Assembly: GCA_039527025.1 (NCBI GenBank)
Contig: BAAAJN010000007.1
Span: forward strand, 62,001-126,000
Direction: 5' to 3'
Source: Microlunatus lacustris
GTDB taxonomy: Bacteria; Actinomycetota; Actinomycetes; Propionibacteriales; Propionibacteriaceae
Length of the DNA: 64,000 nucleotides
Shown: positions 37,150-46,217 of the stretch, piece after piece
Layout of the letters: the number at the start of each line of letters is the position of its first letter
How positions within the stretch are numbered: position 1 is the first letter of the stretch
The notes under the pieces: model-generated
Told to the model about the DNA's origin: nothing
The model's database searches: none
What the model saw: the letters and a program-made list of their open reading frames with translations, nothing else
Translations under genes and position numbers: made by a program

Positions 37150-38334
37150 TCAGCCCGCGTCGAGGAGCGCGTCGACGAACACCTCGGCGTCGAAGGGCGC
37201 CAGGTCGTCGACGCCCTCCCCCAGCCCCACCAGCTTGACCGGCACGCCCAGCTCCCGCTGGACCTGGACGACGATGCCGCCCTTGGCCGAGCCGTCGAGC
37301 TTGGTCAGCACGATGCCGGTGATGTCCACCGCGTCGCGGAAGATCCGCGCCTGCGTCAGCCCGTTCTGACCGGTCGTCGCGTCGATCACCAGCAGCACCT
37401 CACCCACCGGGGCCTGCCGCTCGATCACCCGCTTCACCTTGCCGAGCTCGTCCATCAGACCGGTCTTGGTGTGCAGCCGGCCTGCGGTGTCCACGATCAC
37501 CGTGTCCACCTCCTGCTCGATGCCGGCCCGGACCGCCTCGAAAGCCACGCTGGCCGGGTCAGCACCCTCGGCCCCGCGCACGGTGGGCACGCCGACCCGG
37601 TCACCCCAGGTGGACAGCTGGTCGGCGGCGGCCGCACGGAAGGTGTCCGCCGCTCCCAGCACGACGTCCTTGTCCTCGGCCACCAGCACCCGCGCCAGCT
37701 TGCCCACCGTGGTGGTCTTGCCGGTGCCGTTGACGCCGACGACCATGATCACGGCCGGGGTCTCCCCACGGTCGGCGCGCACCCGGCGGTCCAGCGTCGG
37801 GTCGACCAGCCGGACGAGCTCCTCGCGCAGGATCTCCCGGGCACGTGCGGGATCGGAGACGCCGTCCACCCGCAGCCGACCGCGCAGCACCTCGACGAGC
37901 TCCGTGGTGGGGCCGACGCCGAGGTCGGAGGTGATCAGCACCTCCTCGAACGCGTCCCAGGTGTCCTCGTCGATGCGGTCCCGGCTGAGCAGCGCCAGCA
38001 GCCCCCGGCTCAGCGGGCTGTCCGAGCCCGCCAGCCGACGGCGCAGCCGAGCCAGCCGGCTCTCCCGGCTCTCCGGCCGGTCGACCGGCACCAGCTCGGC
38101 CTCCACGACCGGCTCGTCGGTGACCAGGCCGTCCGGCCGTTCCTCGAGGTCGAGGGCCGAGCTCCCGCCCCGGCCGCGGCCCTCGCCGCTCCCGTCCCCG
38201 GCCCGGCCGGGGAGCTGGCGGGTGTCGCGCGCGCGCTGCAGGGCGGCGCGACGACGGGCAGCGACGACGCCGACCACCACGAAGGCGGCGAGGACGACGG
38301 CGCCGATGACTATCCAGAGGGTCAACGGATCCAC
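37150..38334 (-). CDS. ftsY: Signal recognition particle receptor FtsY
   Basis: 394 aa. A membrane-spanning N-terminus (PLTLWIVIGAVVLAAFVVVGVVAA), an acidic/Gly linker to about 75, N-domain, and SRP GTPase with VGVNGTGKTTTVGKLA, DTFRAAAADQL, DTAGRLHTKTGLMDEL, TKLDGSAKGG and GLGEGVDDLAPFD. Receptor for Ffh-ribosome complexes. The visible anchor helix is typical for actinobacterial FtsY, unlike E. coli. GTG at 38334 with a TAGGAT box 6 nt upstream. Confidence 0.97.
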   Translation of the reverse strand: MDPLTLWIVIGAVVLAAFVVVGVVAARRRAALQRARDTRQLPGRAGDGSGEGRGRGGSSALDLEERPDGLVTDEPVVEAELVPVDRPESRESRLARLRRRLAGSDSPLSRGLLALLSRDRIDEDTWDAFEEVLITSDLGVGPTTELVEVLRGRLRVDGVSDPARAREILREELVRLVDPTLDRRVRADRGETPAVIMVVGVNGTGKTTTVGKLARVLVAEDKDVVLGAADTFRAAAADQLSTWGDRVGVPTVRGAEGADPASVAFEAVRAGIEQEVDTVIVDTAGRLHTKTGLMDELGKVKRVIERQAPVGEVLLVIDATTGQNGLTQARIFRDAVDITGIVLTKLDGSAKGGIVVQVQRELGVPVKLVGLGEGVDDLAPFDAEVFVDALLDAG

Positions 38335-38340
38335 CGGGTC

Positions 38341-38346
38341 ATCCTA
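38341..38346 (-). promoter_or_regulatory. -10 box TAGGAT of ftsY, leaderless start
   Basis: TANNNT box 6 nt before the ftsY GTG, no Shine-Dalgarno. Confidence 0.55.
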
Positions 38347-38406
38347 GGGGCGCTCGGCGCAGGCCCCCCGCTCCCGGCGCCGCCCGTCCGGCGGCGCCGA
38401 CGGGTC

Positions 38407-38598
38407 TCAGGAGTGCAGGCGCTGGAAGGCCTTGGGCGGTGTGCCGTCCCCGTTGAGGTGCTGGGCCGCGCGGGCCATCCGGTCGGCGACGCGCGGGGCA
38501 CGTTCCCTGAAGCGTCCCTCGATGCCGACCACGACGACGCCGGCCGTGCCGGCGACGACGGCCAGGATGACGATCATGGCGAGGACGATGGCGATCAT
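38407..38598 (-). CDS. Small membrane protein of 63 aa
   Basis: One N-terminal membrane helix (about residues 2-26, IAIVLAMIVILAVVAGTAGVVVVG), then a basic/amphipathic cytoplasmic helix (RFRERAPRVADRMARAAQHLN) and a short tail. Not recognised. Preceded by AAAGG 9-10 nt before the ATG. It lies upstream of ftsY on the same strand. A short protein near smc/ftsY is not part of the common conserved set, so conservation needs checking before it is taken as certain. Confidence 0.55.
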   Translation of the reverse strand: MIAIVLAMIVILAVVAGTAGVVVVGIEGRFRERAPRVADRMARAAQHLNGDGTPPKAFQRLHS

Positions 38599-38868
38599 GG
38601 GCAGGCCTTTCAGACAGTCGAACAGCGTCCGGGGAAGGGGCTGTCGTGCGGGCAGAACTCCGGGCGGCGGCCCCCGCCGCGACGCCCTCCACGACCGAGG
38701 GTGGCACCGCGGGCGAGCGGTCCGGGGCAGGCCGACGGCTCGTCGCGCTCTCGATCGGGTAACGGTCCTCTCCTGCCCCGCTCTGGCGCCCGTTCTCGGC
38801 CGGGAGCAGACTCGGGAGCAGCACCAGCACGCCGCCGGACCACCGGTGGCGCAGGAGAGGACACGCGC

Positions 38869-39003
38869 ATGACGATGCCGCCGCAGGAGCCCGTCGGACC
38901 CGTACCCGACGGTCCGGCTCCGATCCCGACGCCGGACCCCGGGCCGCCGATCAGCCCGCCCGGTGACCCGCAGCCGATCCCCGACCCGGGTCCGATCGAG
39001 TAG
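38869..39003 (+). CDS. Proline-rich 44-aa microprotein
   Basis: ATG at 38869 with GGAGAGG 9 nt upstream; 44 codons. About 45 percent proline, with the repeated P-D-P-G-P / P-I-P pattern (GPVPDGPAPIPTPDPGP...). No charge besides Asp and Glu, so acidic and likely disordered. Not recognised, and the third-position GC bias supports coding only weakly because of the proline codons. It stands alone, divergent from the 63-aa protein, and is followed by the tandem 19-bp repeats. Confidence 0.45.
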   Translation: MTMPPQEPVGPVPDGPAPIPTPDPGPPISPPGDPQPIPDPGPIE

Positions 39004-39022
39004 CCCGTCGACCGGGTCGAGG

Positions 39023-39079
39023 CCCTTCGACAGGCTCAGGGTCCTTCGACAGGCTCAGGGTCCTCCGACAGGCTCAGGG
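39023..39079. repeat. Three tandem 19-bp repeats
   Basis: Units at 39023-39041, 39042-39060 and 39061-39079, each like CCCTTCGACAGGCTCAGGG with one or two changes. This is the same short imperfect palindrome seen at 22245-22347, again between convergent genes. It ends 7 nt before the smc stop. Confidence 0.85.
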
Positions 39080-39086
39080 ACCGGGG

Positions 39087-42000
39087 TCAGGCCACCGACT
39101 CGGTCTCGCGGAGCCGCTGGGAGATGACGGCGGAGACGCCGTCGCCGCGCATGGTCACGCCGTAGAGCGCGTCGGCGATCTCCATCGTCCGCTTCTGGTG
39201 GGTGATCACCAGCAGCTGGCTGTTCGCGCGCAGCTCCTCGTAGATCTCCAGCAGCCGGCCGAGGTTGGTGTCGTCCAGCGCGGCCTCGACCTCGTCGAGG
39301 ATGTAGAACGGGCTCGGCCGGGCGATGAACAGCGAGACCAGGAACGCCACGGCCACCAGCGACCGCTCGCCGCCCGACAGCAGGGACAGCCGCTTGACCT
39401 TCTTGCCCGGGGGCCGCGCCTCGACGTCGACCCCGGTGGTCAGCCAGTTGCCGGGTTCGGTGAGCACCAGCCGCCCCTCACCGCCTGGGAACAGCCGGGC
39501 GAAGACGCGGACGAAGGCGGCCTCGACGTCGGCGTAGGCCTCGGCGAAGACCTGCTCCACCCGGGCGTCCACGTCGGCGATGATGTCGAGCAGGTCCTTC
39601 CGGGTGCGGCGGAGGTCCTCGAGCTGCTCGGAGAGGAAGCGGTGCCGCTCCTCCATGGCGTCGAACTCCTCCAGGGCCAGCGGGTTGACCCGGCCGAGCG
39701 CGGCGATGGAGCGTTCCGCCTTCCGCAGCCGGGCTTGCTGGACATCACGCACGTAGGGCACCGGCGGCGGCTGCTCGTCGTCGGGGCCGAGCGCGGTGCC
39801 GTCGGGGCGGGCCAGCACCGGGACCAGCTGGTCGGGGCCGTAATCAGCCATCAGCGCCCCGGCCTCGATCCCCAGCTCGACCATCGCCTTCTCGGTCAGC
39901 GCGTCGACCCGCATCCGCTGCTCGGCGCGCGCCAGCTCGTCGCGGTGCACGGCGTCGACCAGCTGCTCGAACTGGCTGCCCAGCGCGCGGACGTCGGTGC
40001 GCACGGTGCGCAGCGCGGCGTCCGCCTCGGCCCGCCCGGCCTCGGCCTCGGACCTGGCGGTGGCCGCGCGAGCCAGCGAGCGCTCCAGCTGGGCGGCCAG
40101 GTAGCCACCGGCGGTCTGCACCGCGGTCGCCTCCCGGGCCTCCCGCTGCAACCGCTCGCGGCGGGCCTGCGCGCGGGCCCGGGCCTGCCGCTCGTTCTCC
40201 GCCGCCCGCCGCAGGGCGTCGGCGCGGCCGGCCAGCGAGCGGGCCCGCTCCTCCTGGGTCCGCAGCGCGAGCCGCGCGTCCATCTCGGCGCTGCGGGCCC
40301 GGCGGGCGGCCTCGGCCAGCCGGTCCCGTTCGGCCGGATCCGGCTCGGGCTCGTCGCGGCTCGACGCCGCCAGGGCGAGACGCTGCTCCAGCTCGGCCAG
40401 CCCGGCGACGTCGCGGTCGCGGGCGGCCTCGGCCTGGCCGATGGCCTGCCGCAGCCGTTCCGCCTCCCCGCGCGCCGACCGGGCGGTGCTGCTCAGCTGG
40501 CCGAGCTCCTCGGCCAACGCCGCCATCGCGGCGTCGGACTCGTGCAGCTTCTCCAGCGCCACCTCGACGGCCTCGTCGGCCACCCGTCGGCGCTCCTCCA
40601 GCTGGCTGGTGGTGAACCGCAGCCGGTCGCCGGCGTGCCCGGCCTCGGCCAGCCGGCGCTCGGCGTCGTCGATGGCGGCCTGCAGCTCGATCAGGCTGGG
40701 CTGGGCGGTGGAGCCGCCTGCCGCGGTGGCGGCGGACAGCACGTCGCCGTCCCGGGTCACCGCGGTGAGCTCGGGGGACGCCGCGACGAGCCGGCGGGCA
40801 GCGTCCAGGTCCTCGACCAGCGCGACCCGGTCCAGCACCACGGTCAGCGCCGGTCGCAGCGCGTCGGGAACCCGCACGACGTCGACGGCGTAGCGGGCGT
40901 CGGCGGCCAGGTCCGGCCACGGTGCGATGGGACCGCTCGGCGCACCGGCGAGCAGCAGGGTGGCCCGGCCGAGGTCCTCGGCCTTGAGGTGGGCCACCGC
41001 AGACAGCGCTGCGTCGGGTCCGTCGACGGCGACGGCGTCGGCGGTCCGGCCGAGCGCGGCGGCCACCGCGACCTCGAAGCCTGGGTCGACCTCCACCAGC
41101 GCGGCGACGGCCCCGATCAGTCCGTCCACCGGCACGCCCTCGGCCAGCAGCGCGGCGGCCGCGTCCTTGCGCTGCAGCCCGACCTGCAGGGCCTCGACGC
41201 GCGCGGCCAGCGCGGCCCGCTCCGAGGTGGCCGCGGCCTCCAGCCGGGCGACCTCGGCCAGCTCGGCGAGCACGGCCTCCTGCGCCTCGACCGCGCTCTC
41301 GTGGTTGGCGTCCAGGCCCAGCTCCCCGTCGTCGAGGCCGGCCACCCGGCTCTCCAGCGACGTGAAGGCTCGCGACGCCTGCTCGGCCCGCGCCTCCGCC
41401 TGGGCCGACGCCGCGGTCAGCCGGCCGATCTCGGCCTCGGCGGCCTCGGCCCGGCTGCGCAGGGTGTTGACCTGGCCCGTCAGCCGGGCCAGCCCCTCGC
41501 GGCGGTCGGCGGCCGCCCGGAGCAGTGCGGTCAGCCAGGCCTCCTCGCTGCGGTGGGCCTCCTCGGTGGCCGCGCGGTCGGTCGAGGCCCGGGCGAGCGC
41601 TCCGGCCCGGGCGGCGACCTGCGCGGTCAGCTCGCGCTCCTGCTCGGCGACCGCGGCCGCCTCCCGCTCCAGGTCGTCGGGATCGCGTCCGGTCCGGGTC
41701 TCCCCGGGGTCGGCGGCCGCGTTGCGGACCCGCTCCCGGGCGATCGAGACGGTGCTGGCCACCCGCTCCTTGAGCGCCGCCAGGCCGTACCAGGTCTCCT
41801 GGGCCGCGGTGAGCGCCGGCGAGGCGGCGCGGACGGCCTCCTCGGCGGCGACCTCGCGCTCCCGGGCGTCCTCCAGCGACTGCTCCAGCGCAGCCCGGCG
41901 CTGCCGCAGGGCGCGCTCGTCGGCCAGCTCGGACTCCAGGGCCAAGGTGGCCTGGACCAGGTCGTCGGCCAGCAGCCGGGCCCGGGCGTCCCGCAGGTCG

Positions 42001-42659
42001 GCCTGGATGACCGCGGCGCGACGGGCGACGTCGGCCTGGCGGCCGAGCGGCTTGAGCTGGCGGCGGATCTCCGCGATCAGGTCGGAGAGCCGGTTGAGGT
42101 TGACGTCGCAGGTCTCCAGCTTGCGGAGCGCCTTCTCCTTGCGCTTGCGGTGCTTGAGGACGCCGGCCGCCTCCTCGATGAACCCGCGGCGGCCTTCCGG
42201 CGTCGCCTGCAGGATCCCGTCCAGCTGGCCCTGGCCGACGATGACGTGCATCTCGCGGCCGATGCCGGAGTCGCTGAGCAGGTCCTGGACGTCCATCAGC
42301 CGGGCGGCGGACCCGTTGATCGCGTACTCGGAGCCGCCGTTGCGGAACATCGTCCGGCTGATCGTGACCTCGGTGTAGTCGATCGGCAGGGCGCCGTCGG
42401 TGTTGTCGATGGTCAGCGCCACCTCGGCCCGGCCCAGCGGCGCGCGGCCGGAGGTGCCGGCGAAGATGACGTCCTCCATCTTCCCGCCGCGCAGCGACTT
42501 GGCGCCCTGCTCGCCCATCACCCAGCTGAGGGCGTCGACGACGTTGGACTTGCCCGAGCCGTTGGGACCGACCACGCAGGTGATGCCCGGCTCGAAGTTC
42601 AGCGTCGTCGCCGAGGCGAACGACTTGAAGCCCCGCAGGGTCAGGCTCTTGAGGTACAA
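39087..42659 (-). CDS. smc: Chromosome segregation protein SMC
   Basis: 1190 aa. Walker A in VVGPNGSGKSNVVDALSWVMGEQGAKSLRGGKM (about 32-40), two long coiled coils (about 165-500 and 680-1020) around a hinge with GVPVDGLIGAVAALVEVDPGFE at about 500, and the C-terminal signature LSLLSGGERSLVAVAFLVSLFIARPSPFYILDEVEAALDDTNL. It condenses and resolves chromosomes with ScpA/ScpB, which are not in this window. TTG start at 42659 with AAAGG upstream. The coding strand is extremely rich in Ala, Arg and Glu. Confidence 0.97.
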   Translation of the reverse strand: MYLKSLTLRGFKSFASATTLNFEPGITCVVGPNGSGKSNVVDALSWVMGEQGAKSLRGGKMEDVIFAGTSGRAPLGRAEVALTIDNTDGALPIDYTEVTISRTMFRNGGSEYAINGSAARLMDVQDLLSDSGIGREMHVIVGQGQLDGILQATPEGRRGFIEEAAGVLKHRKRKEKALRKLETCDVNLNRLSDLIAEIRRQLKPLGRQADVARRAAVIQADLRDARARLLADDLVQATLALESELADERALRQRRAALEQSLEDAREREVAAEEAVRAASPALTAAQETWYGLAALKERVASTVSIARERVRNAAADPGETRTGRDPDDLEREAAAVAEQERELTAQVAARAGALARASTDRAATEEAHRSEEAWLTALLRAAADRREGLARLTGQVNTLRSRAEAAEAEIGRLTAASAQAEARAEQASRAFTSLESRVAGLDDGELGLDANHESAVEAQEAVLAELAEVARLEAAATSERAALAARVEALQVGLQRKDAAAALLAEGVPVDGLIGAVAALVEVDPGFEVAVAAALGRTADAVAVDGPDAALSAVAHLKAEDLGRATLLLAGAPSGPIAPWPDLAADARYAVDVVRVPDALRPALTVVLDRVALVEDLDAARRLVAASPELTAVTRDGDVLSAATAAGGSTAQPSLIELQAAIDDAERRLAEAGHAGDRLRFTTSQLEERRRVADEAVEVALEKLHESDAAMAALAEELGQLSSTARSARGEAERLRQAIGQAEAARDRDVAGLAELEQRLALAASSRDEPEPDPAERDRLAEAARRARSAEMDARLALRTQEERARSLAGRADALRRAAENERQARARAQARRERLQREAREATAVQTAGGYLAAQLERSLARAATARSEAEAGRAEADAALRTVRTDVRALGSQFEQLVDAVHRDELARAEQRMRVDALTEKAMVELGIEAGALMADYGPDQLVPVLARPDGTALGPDDEQPPPVPYVRDVQQARLRKAERSIAALGRVNPLALEEFDAMEERHRFLSEQLEDLRRTRKDLLDIIADVDARVEQVFAEAYADVEAAFVRVFARLFPGGEGRLVLTEPGNWLTTGVDVEARPPGKKVKRLSLLSGGERSLVAVAFLVSLFIARPSPFYILDEVEAALDDTNLGRLLEIYEELRANSQLLVITHQKRTMEIADALYGVTMRGDGVSAVISQRLRETESVA

Positions 42660-42932
42660 CGTCGACCTTTCGGAAGATCCGGGCCGCTGGGCGGGGTGGC
42701 ACCGGACCGGTCAGGACATGCCGCGGGAAGGCCCGGCCACTGTAACCGAGCCCGCCCGGTGGGCCGGGCAGCCGCGACGGCGCGCCCCGGGAGGCCGCTC
42801 AGCGGGCGCTCGCGGCGCCCGTCCCCGACGACCGCCCGGCCAGCCTCGCGTGCCGCGGCCGTACCCGAAGTGGATGGCGAGCCCGACGGCACCTCTGCGC
42901 CGGGCCGTCAGGGAGCTGCCGGGCAGGCGCGC

Positions 42933-43550
42933 TCAGGGCCGGCGGGCGTGCCGGGCGTGCTGGACGACGGTCTCCACCGACTCCTCGACGGCATCCCCGG
43001 GGCCCTCCTCCGGAGGGAGCGCGGGCCGGCTGCGGACCGAGGAGAAGGTCCAGAGCTTGTTCAGCACGAAGGAGACCGGGGTGGTGACGATGATCTGGAT
43101 CAGCTGCGCCCAGTAGAGCCGGGTGCGGAAGCCTGACGAGTCGTCGAAGAAGGTGGGCGAGAGCGACAACCACGAACCGGGGTGCAGCAGCAGGGTGAGG
43201 ATGCCCAGACCGACCAGGTGGGCGAGCAGTCCGACGGCCACGAACGGCAGGTACTCCCGGAACCAGCTGGCGTGCTTGGCGCTGCGAAAGGTGTACAGCC
43301 GGTTCAGCTGGAAGTTCCACAGGTTCGCCACCACGAAGGCCACGGTGGCGAAGACGTGGTACCAGCGGACGTTGAAGTCAGTCAGCGGCAGGCCGAGGAA
43401 GGCGCCGTCCTCGTCGGGGCCGAGCTTGTTGCACAGCACCACGACCAGCAGGTTCACGAGGACGCCGGAGCCGCCCACCAGGCCGAACCGGAGCAGGAGG
43501 ATCCAGTTGTGACCGTGCCGGACGAACAGGAAGTGCCTCAGTCGCTCCAC
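42933..43550 (-). CDS. GtrA-family membrane protein
   Basis: 205 aa. Four helices: residues about 15-40 (LLLRFGLVGGSGVLVNLLVVVL), 65-85 (YHVFATVAFVVANLWNFQLNRLYTF), 105-125 and 158-180 (LIQIIVTTPVSFVLNKLWTFSS). GtrA proteins move undecaprenyl-phosphate-glucose or other polyprenyl-linked sugars across the membrane. No glycosyltransferase is adjacent, so the substrate is unknown. Start is uncertain: a GTG at 43550 has TATCCT 9 nt upstream; a TTG at 43592 would add 14 residues. It replaces the acylphosphatase gene usually between smc and mutM. Confidence 0.85.
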   Translation of the reverse strand: MERLRHFLFVRHGHNWILLLRFGLVGGSGVLVNLLVVVLCNKLGPDEDGAFLGLPLTDFNVRWYHVFATVAFVVANLWNFQLNRLYTFRSAKHASWFREYLPFVAVGLLAHLVGLGILTLLLHPGSWLSLSPTFFDDSSGFRTRLYWAQLIQIIVTTPVSFVLNKLWTFSSVRSRPALPPEEGPGDAVEESVETVVQHARHARRP

Positions 43551-43619
43551 GATCGGACGAGGATACCCGCGGTGGGTCGCCCTCGTCAGCAACGACCGGC
43601 CGCGGCGGCCGGGAGCATT

Positions 43620-44480
43620 TCAGCCGCCGTAGGACGCGCCGGACGGGGTCCGCTGGCAGCGCGGGCAGCGGAACGCGGAGCGGTTCATGAAGGGCTCGCG
43701 GCGGACCGGTGTCCCGCAGCGGGGGCACGGCAGTCCCTCCTGCCCGTACACGGCCAGGAGGCGGTCGAAGTAGCCGCTGGAGCCGTTGACGTTGACGTAG
43801 AGGGTGTCGAAGGACGTGCCGCCCTGCTCCAGCGCCGCGGCCATCACGTCGCGCGCCGCGGTGAGCACGGCCCGGGCCTGGGCCTGGCCGAGGTTGGCCG
43901 TCGCCCGCGCGTAGTGGGTGCGGGCCCGCCACAGCGCCTCGTCGGCGTAGATGTTGCCGATCCCCGACACGAGCGTCTGGTCGAGCAGCGCCCGCTTGAC
44001 CCCGGTCCGCTTGGCCCGCATCCGCCGTGCCGCCGCCTCGACGTCGAAGGCGGGGTCGAAGGGGTCGCGGCCGATGTGGGCCACCTCGCCGGGCAGCTCG
44101 GCGCCGCCCGGGGAGAGGGAGAGCCCGCCGAACATCCGCTGGTCGACGAACCGGAGCTGCGGGTCGCCGTCGGCGAAGGAGACGAGCACCCGGGTGTTGG
44201 CCACCAGCGGGGCCTCGGCGGGGTCCAGCCGGAACTGGCCGCTCATCCCGAGGTGGGCCAGCAGCGCGTCCCCGTCGGCGAAGGGGAGCCACAGGTACTT
44301 GCCGCGACGACGCGGCTCGACGAAGGTGCGACCGACCAGCTCCGCGGCGAAGTGCTCGGGGCCGGCCAGGTGGCGCCGGACGGGCCGCGGGTGCAGCACC
44401 TGCACGGAGGCGATGGTCCGACCGGCGACCCCGGGGGCCAGCCCGCGGCGGACGGTCTCGACCTCGGGCAGCTCGGGCAC
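43620..44480 (-). CDS. mutM: Formamidopyrimidine-DNA glycosylase
   Basis: 286 aa. It removes 8-oxoguanine and formamidopyrimidines. The catalytic N-terminal Pro-Glu is in (V)PELPEVETVRRGL, Lys in GKYLWLPF; the H2TH region VKRALLDQTLVSGIGNIYADEALWRA and the C-terminal zinc finger CPRCGTPVRREPFMNRSAFRCPRCQ are complete. GTG at 44480 is fixed by the required Pro2. It starts 10 nt after rnc ends; the earlier frame to 44576 is not homologous. Part of DUF177-rpmF-rnc-mutM. Confidence 0.96.
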   Translation of the reverse strand: MPELPEVETVRRGLAPGVAGRTIASVQVLHPRPVRRHLAGPEHFAAELVGRTFVEPRRRGKYLWLPFADGDALLAHLGMSGQFRLDPAEAPLVANTRVLVSFADGDPQLRFVDQRMFGGLSLSPGGAELPGEVAHIGRDPFDPAFDVEAAARRMRAKRTGVKRALLDQTLVSGIGNIYADEALWRARTHYARATANLGQAQARAVLTAARDVMAAALEQGGTSFDTLYVNVNGSSGYFDRLLAVYGQEGLPCPRCGTPVRREPFMNRSAFRCPRCQRTPSGASYGG

Positions 44481-44490
44481 GGGACCGGGC

Positions 44491-45234
44491 TCAGCGGGCG
44501 GTGCGGACCGCGTCGACCGCACCGTCGGCGACCGAGCCGTCCTCGGCCGCGACGTGCGCAGCCGCCGCGTCGGCATCGGCCCTGAGCGCGGCGAAGGCGA
44601 GGGCGGCGGCGTTCTGCTCCGCCTCCTTCTTGTTCCGGCCGGCGCCGGGTCCGTAGCTGTGCCGGTCCAGCACCACCATGGCCTGGAAGGTCTTGGCGTG
44701 GTCGGGGCCGGACTCGACGACCTCGTAGACCGGGACGCCCAGCCCGGCGAGCGACGCGCTCTCCTGCAGGCTGGTCTTCCAGTCCAGACCGGCGCCCAGG
44801 GTGGCCACGTCGGCCATCAGCTGGTCGAACAGGTGGTGCACGAAGGCGCGGGCGGCGTCGATCCCGCGCTCGGTGAACACCGCCCCGATCACGGCCTCCA
44901 TCGTGTCGGCCAGGATGGAGGACTTGTCACGGCCGCCGGTCGCCTCCTCGCCACGGCCGAGCCGGACGATGCCGCCCAGCCCGAGGCCGCGGGCCACGTC
45001 GGCCAGGGCGCGCGAGTTCACGACGGCGGCCCGCAGCTTCGCCAGCTGACCCTCCGAGAGGTCGGGGTAGGAGCTGAACAGGTGCTCGGTCACCACCAGC
45101 CCGAGCACGGAGTCGCCGAGGAACTCCAGCCGCTCGTTGGTGGGCAGGCCGCCCTGCTCGTAGGCGAACGAACGGTGCGTGAGGGCGCGGTCGAGCAGCC
45201 CGGGATCGATCTGCATCCCGAGCTGCGTCAGCAC
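44491..45234 (-). CDS. rnc: Ribonuclease III
   Basis: 247 aa. It cleaves double-stranded RNA in rRNA processing. Catalytic domain signature NERLEFLGDSVLGLVVTEHLF, LADTMEAVIGAVF and DWKTSLQE; dsRNA-binding domain at the C-terminus (AVVVLD..YGPGAGRNKKEAEQNAAALAFAAL) with a 30-residue Ala-rich extension. Start is not certain: GTG at 45234 is the only close in-frame start and fits homologue length (about 240); the frame stays open further up inside rpmF. Confidence 0.95.
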   Translation of the reverse strand: MLTQLGMQIDPGLLDRALTHRSFAYEQGGLPTNERLEFLGDSVLGLVVTEHLFSSYPDLSEGQLAKLRAAVVNSRALADVARGLGLGGIVRLGRGEEATGGRDKSSILADTMEAVIGAVFTERGIDAARAFVHHLFDQLMADVATLGAGLDWKTSLQESASLAGLGVPVYEVVESGPDHAKTFQAMVVLDRHSYGPGAGRNKKEAEQNAAALAFAALRADADAAAAHVAAEDGSVADGAVDAVRTAR

Positions 45235-45278
45235 CTCGACCAGCGAGAGGCGGGACGAGCCCGCCGACCCGTCCGGGA

Positions 45279-45470
45279 TCAGGACGCGAGGACCTGGCGG
45301 CGGGCCGCGCGCGGGCCGTACTGGCCGCACGAGGGGCACGCCACGTGGGGCAGGTGCTTCTCGCGGCAGGCCGGGTTGGCGCAGGTCACCAGGGTGGGCA
45401 CGGTGGCCTTCCACTGGGCACGACGGTGCCGCGTGTTGCTGCGCGACATCTTCCTCTTCGGAACGGCCAC
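45279..45470 (-). CDS. rpmF: 50S ribosomal protein L32
   Basis: 63 aa. VPKRKMSRSNTRHRRAQWKA is the L32 N-terminus; four zinc-type cysteines in VTCANPAC..PHVACPSCGQYG. Complete. It sits between DUF177 and rnc with 44-nt gaps, the yceD-rpmF pairing known from many bacteria. Confidence 0.96.
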   Translation of the reverse strand: MAVPKRKMSRSNTRHRRAQWKATVPTLVTCANPACREKHLPHVACPSCGQYGPRAARRQVLAS

Positions 45471-45514
45471 GGTTCTCTCCTCGCTTCTCCACCGGTGCCG
45501 GTGGACGAACTGAT

Positions 45515-46096
45515 CTAGCTCTGGGACTGGCTCTGGTCATCGTAGGATCCGCCGTCGACGCCGTCGAGGCGCCGCAGCTTCTCCCACCGGGGGTCGACCG
45601 CCGCCTCGTGGCTGTGGTCGGGATCGTCGTTGAGGTTCGCGCCGCACTCGACGCACAACCCCAGGCAGTCCTCCCGGCACAACGGCTGGAACGGCAGGTC
45701 GAGCACCACACCGTCGCGGAGCAGCGGCTCGAGGTCGACGAGGTCGTCCTCCAGCCGGCTGGCCTCATCCTCACCTGCCTCGCTCTCGGGGTGCACGAAC
45801 AGCTCCTGCACGTCGACCTCCAACGAGTCGGAGATCTCGGTCAGGCAGCGGACGCACTCCCCGCGCACGTGGACGGTGGCGGTGCCGGTCACCAGAACCC
45901 CCTCGACCACCGACTCGAGCCGGAGATCCAGGGCGACGGGCGACCCGGGTGGTACCCCGATCACGACGGTGCCGATGCCGTCCGGCGCGTCGACGGTCGT
46001 CCTGACCTGCTTCATCCCGCCCGCGTGACGACCCAGGTCCTGGGTGTCGAGGACCAGCGCCGAGCGGTGGTCCAGCGAGCGATGCGGCGAGCCCAT
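45515..46096 (-). CDS. DUF177/YceD family protein
   Basis: 193 aa. YceD family: VSGTATVHVRGECVRCLTEISDSLEVDVQELFV and LDLPFQPLCREDCLGLCVECGANLNDDP with a Cys-rich motif at the C-terminal half (C-x3-C-x3-C-x2-C). DUF177 is required for 23S rRNA accumulation in E. coli and plants and almost always precedes rpmF. A GAGGGA site lies 6 nt before the ATG. The Cys cluster suggests metal binding, an inference. Confidence 0.92.
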   Translation of the reverse strand: MGSPHRSLDHRSALVLDTQDLGRHAGGMKQVRTTVDAPDGIGTVVIGVPPGSPVALDLRLESVVEGVLVTGTATVHVRGECVRCLTEISDSLEVDVQELFVHPESEAGEDEASRLEDDLVDLEPLLRDGVVLDLPFQPLCREDCLGLCVECGANLNDDPDHSHEAAVDPRWEKLRRLDGVDGGSYDDQSQSQS

Positions 46097-46217
46097 CGCG
46101 ATCCCTCCATGCCGAACGGCCCTGACAGCGTCATGACCGACGTCCTACGTTACCGGGTGCGGACCCCCACGGCCAATCGACCGGGTGAGCCCGCAGCGCA
46201 CCAGTTTGCCACGGGTC

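Noticed and set aside
42660..42932. Search for acyP (acylphosphatase) between smc and mutM
   Set aside because: The gap before GtrA contains only low-complexity frames and no acylphosphatase motif, so the gene is not in this interval.
39198..43136. 1312-codon plus-strand frame over smc
   Set aside because: High-GC antisense frames stay open by codon bias. The opposite frame is a complete SMC with Walker and signature motifs, and this frame has only low-complexity sequence.
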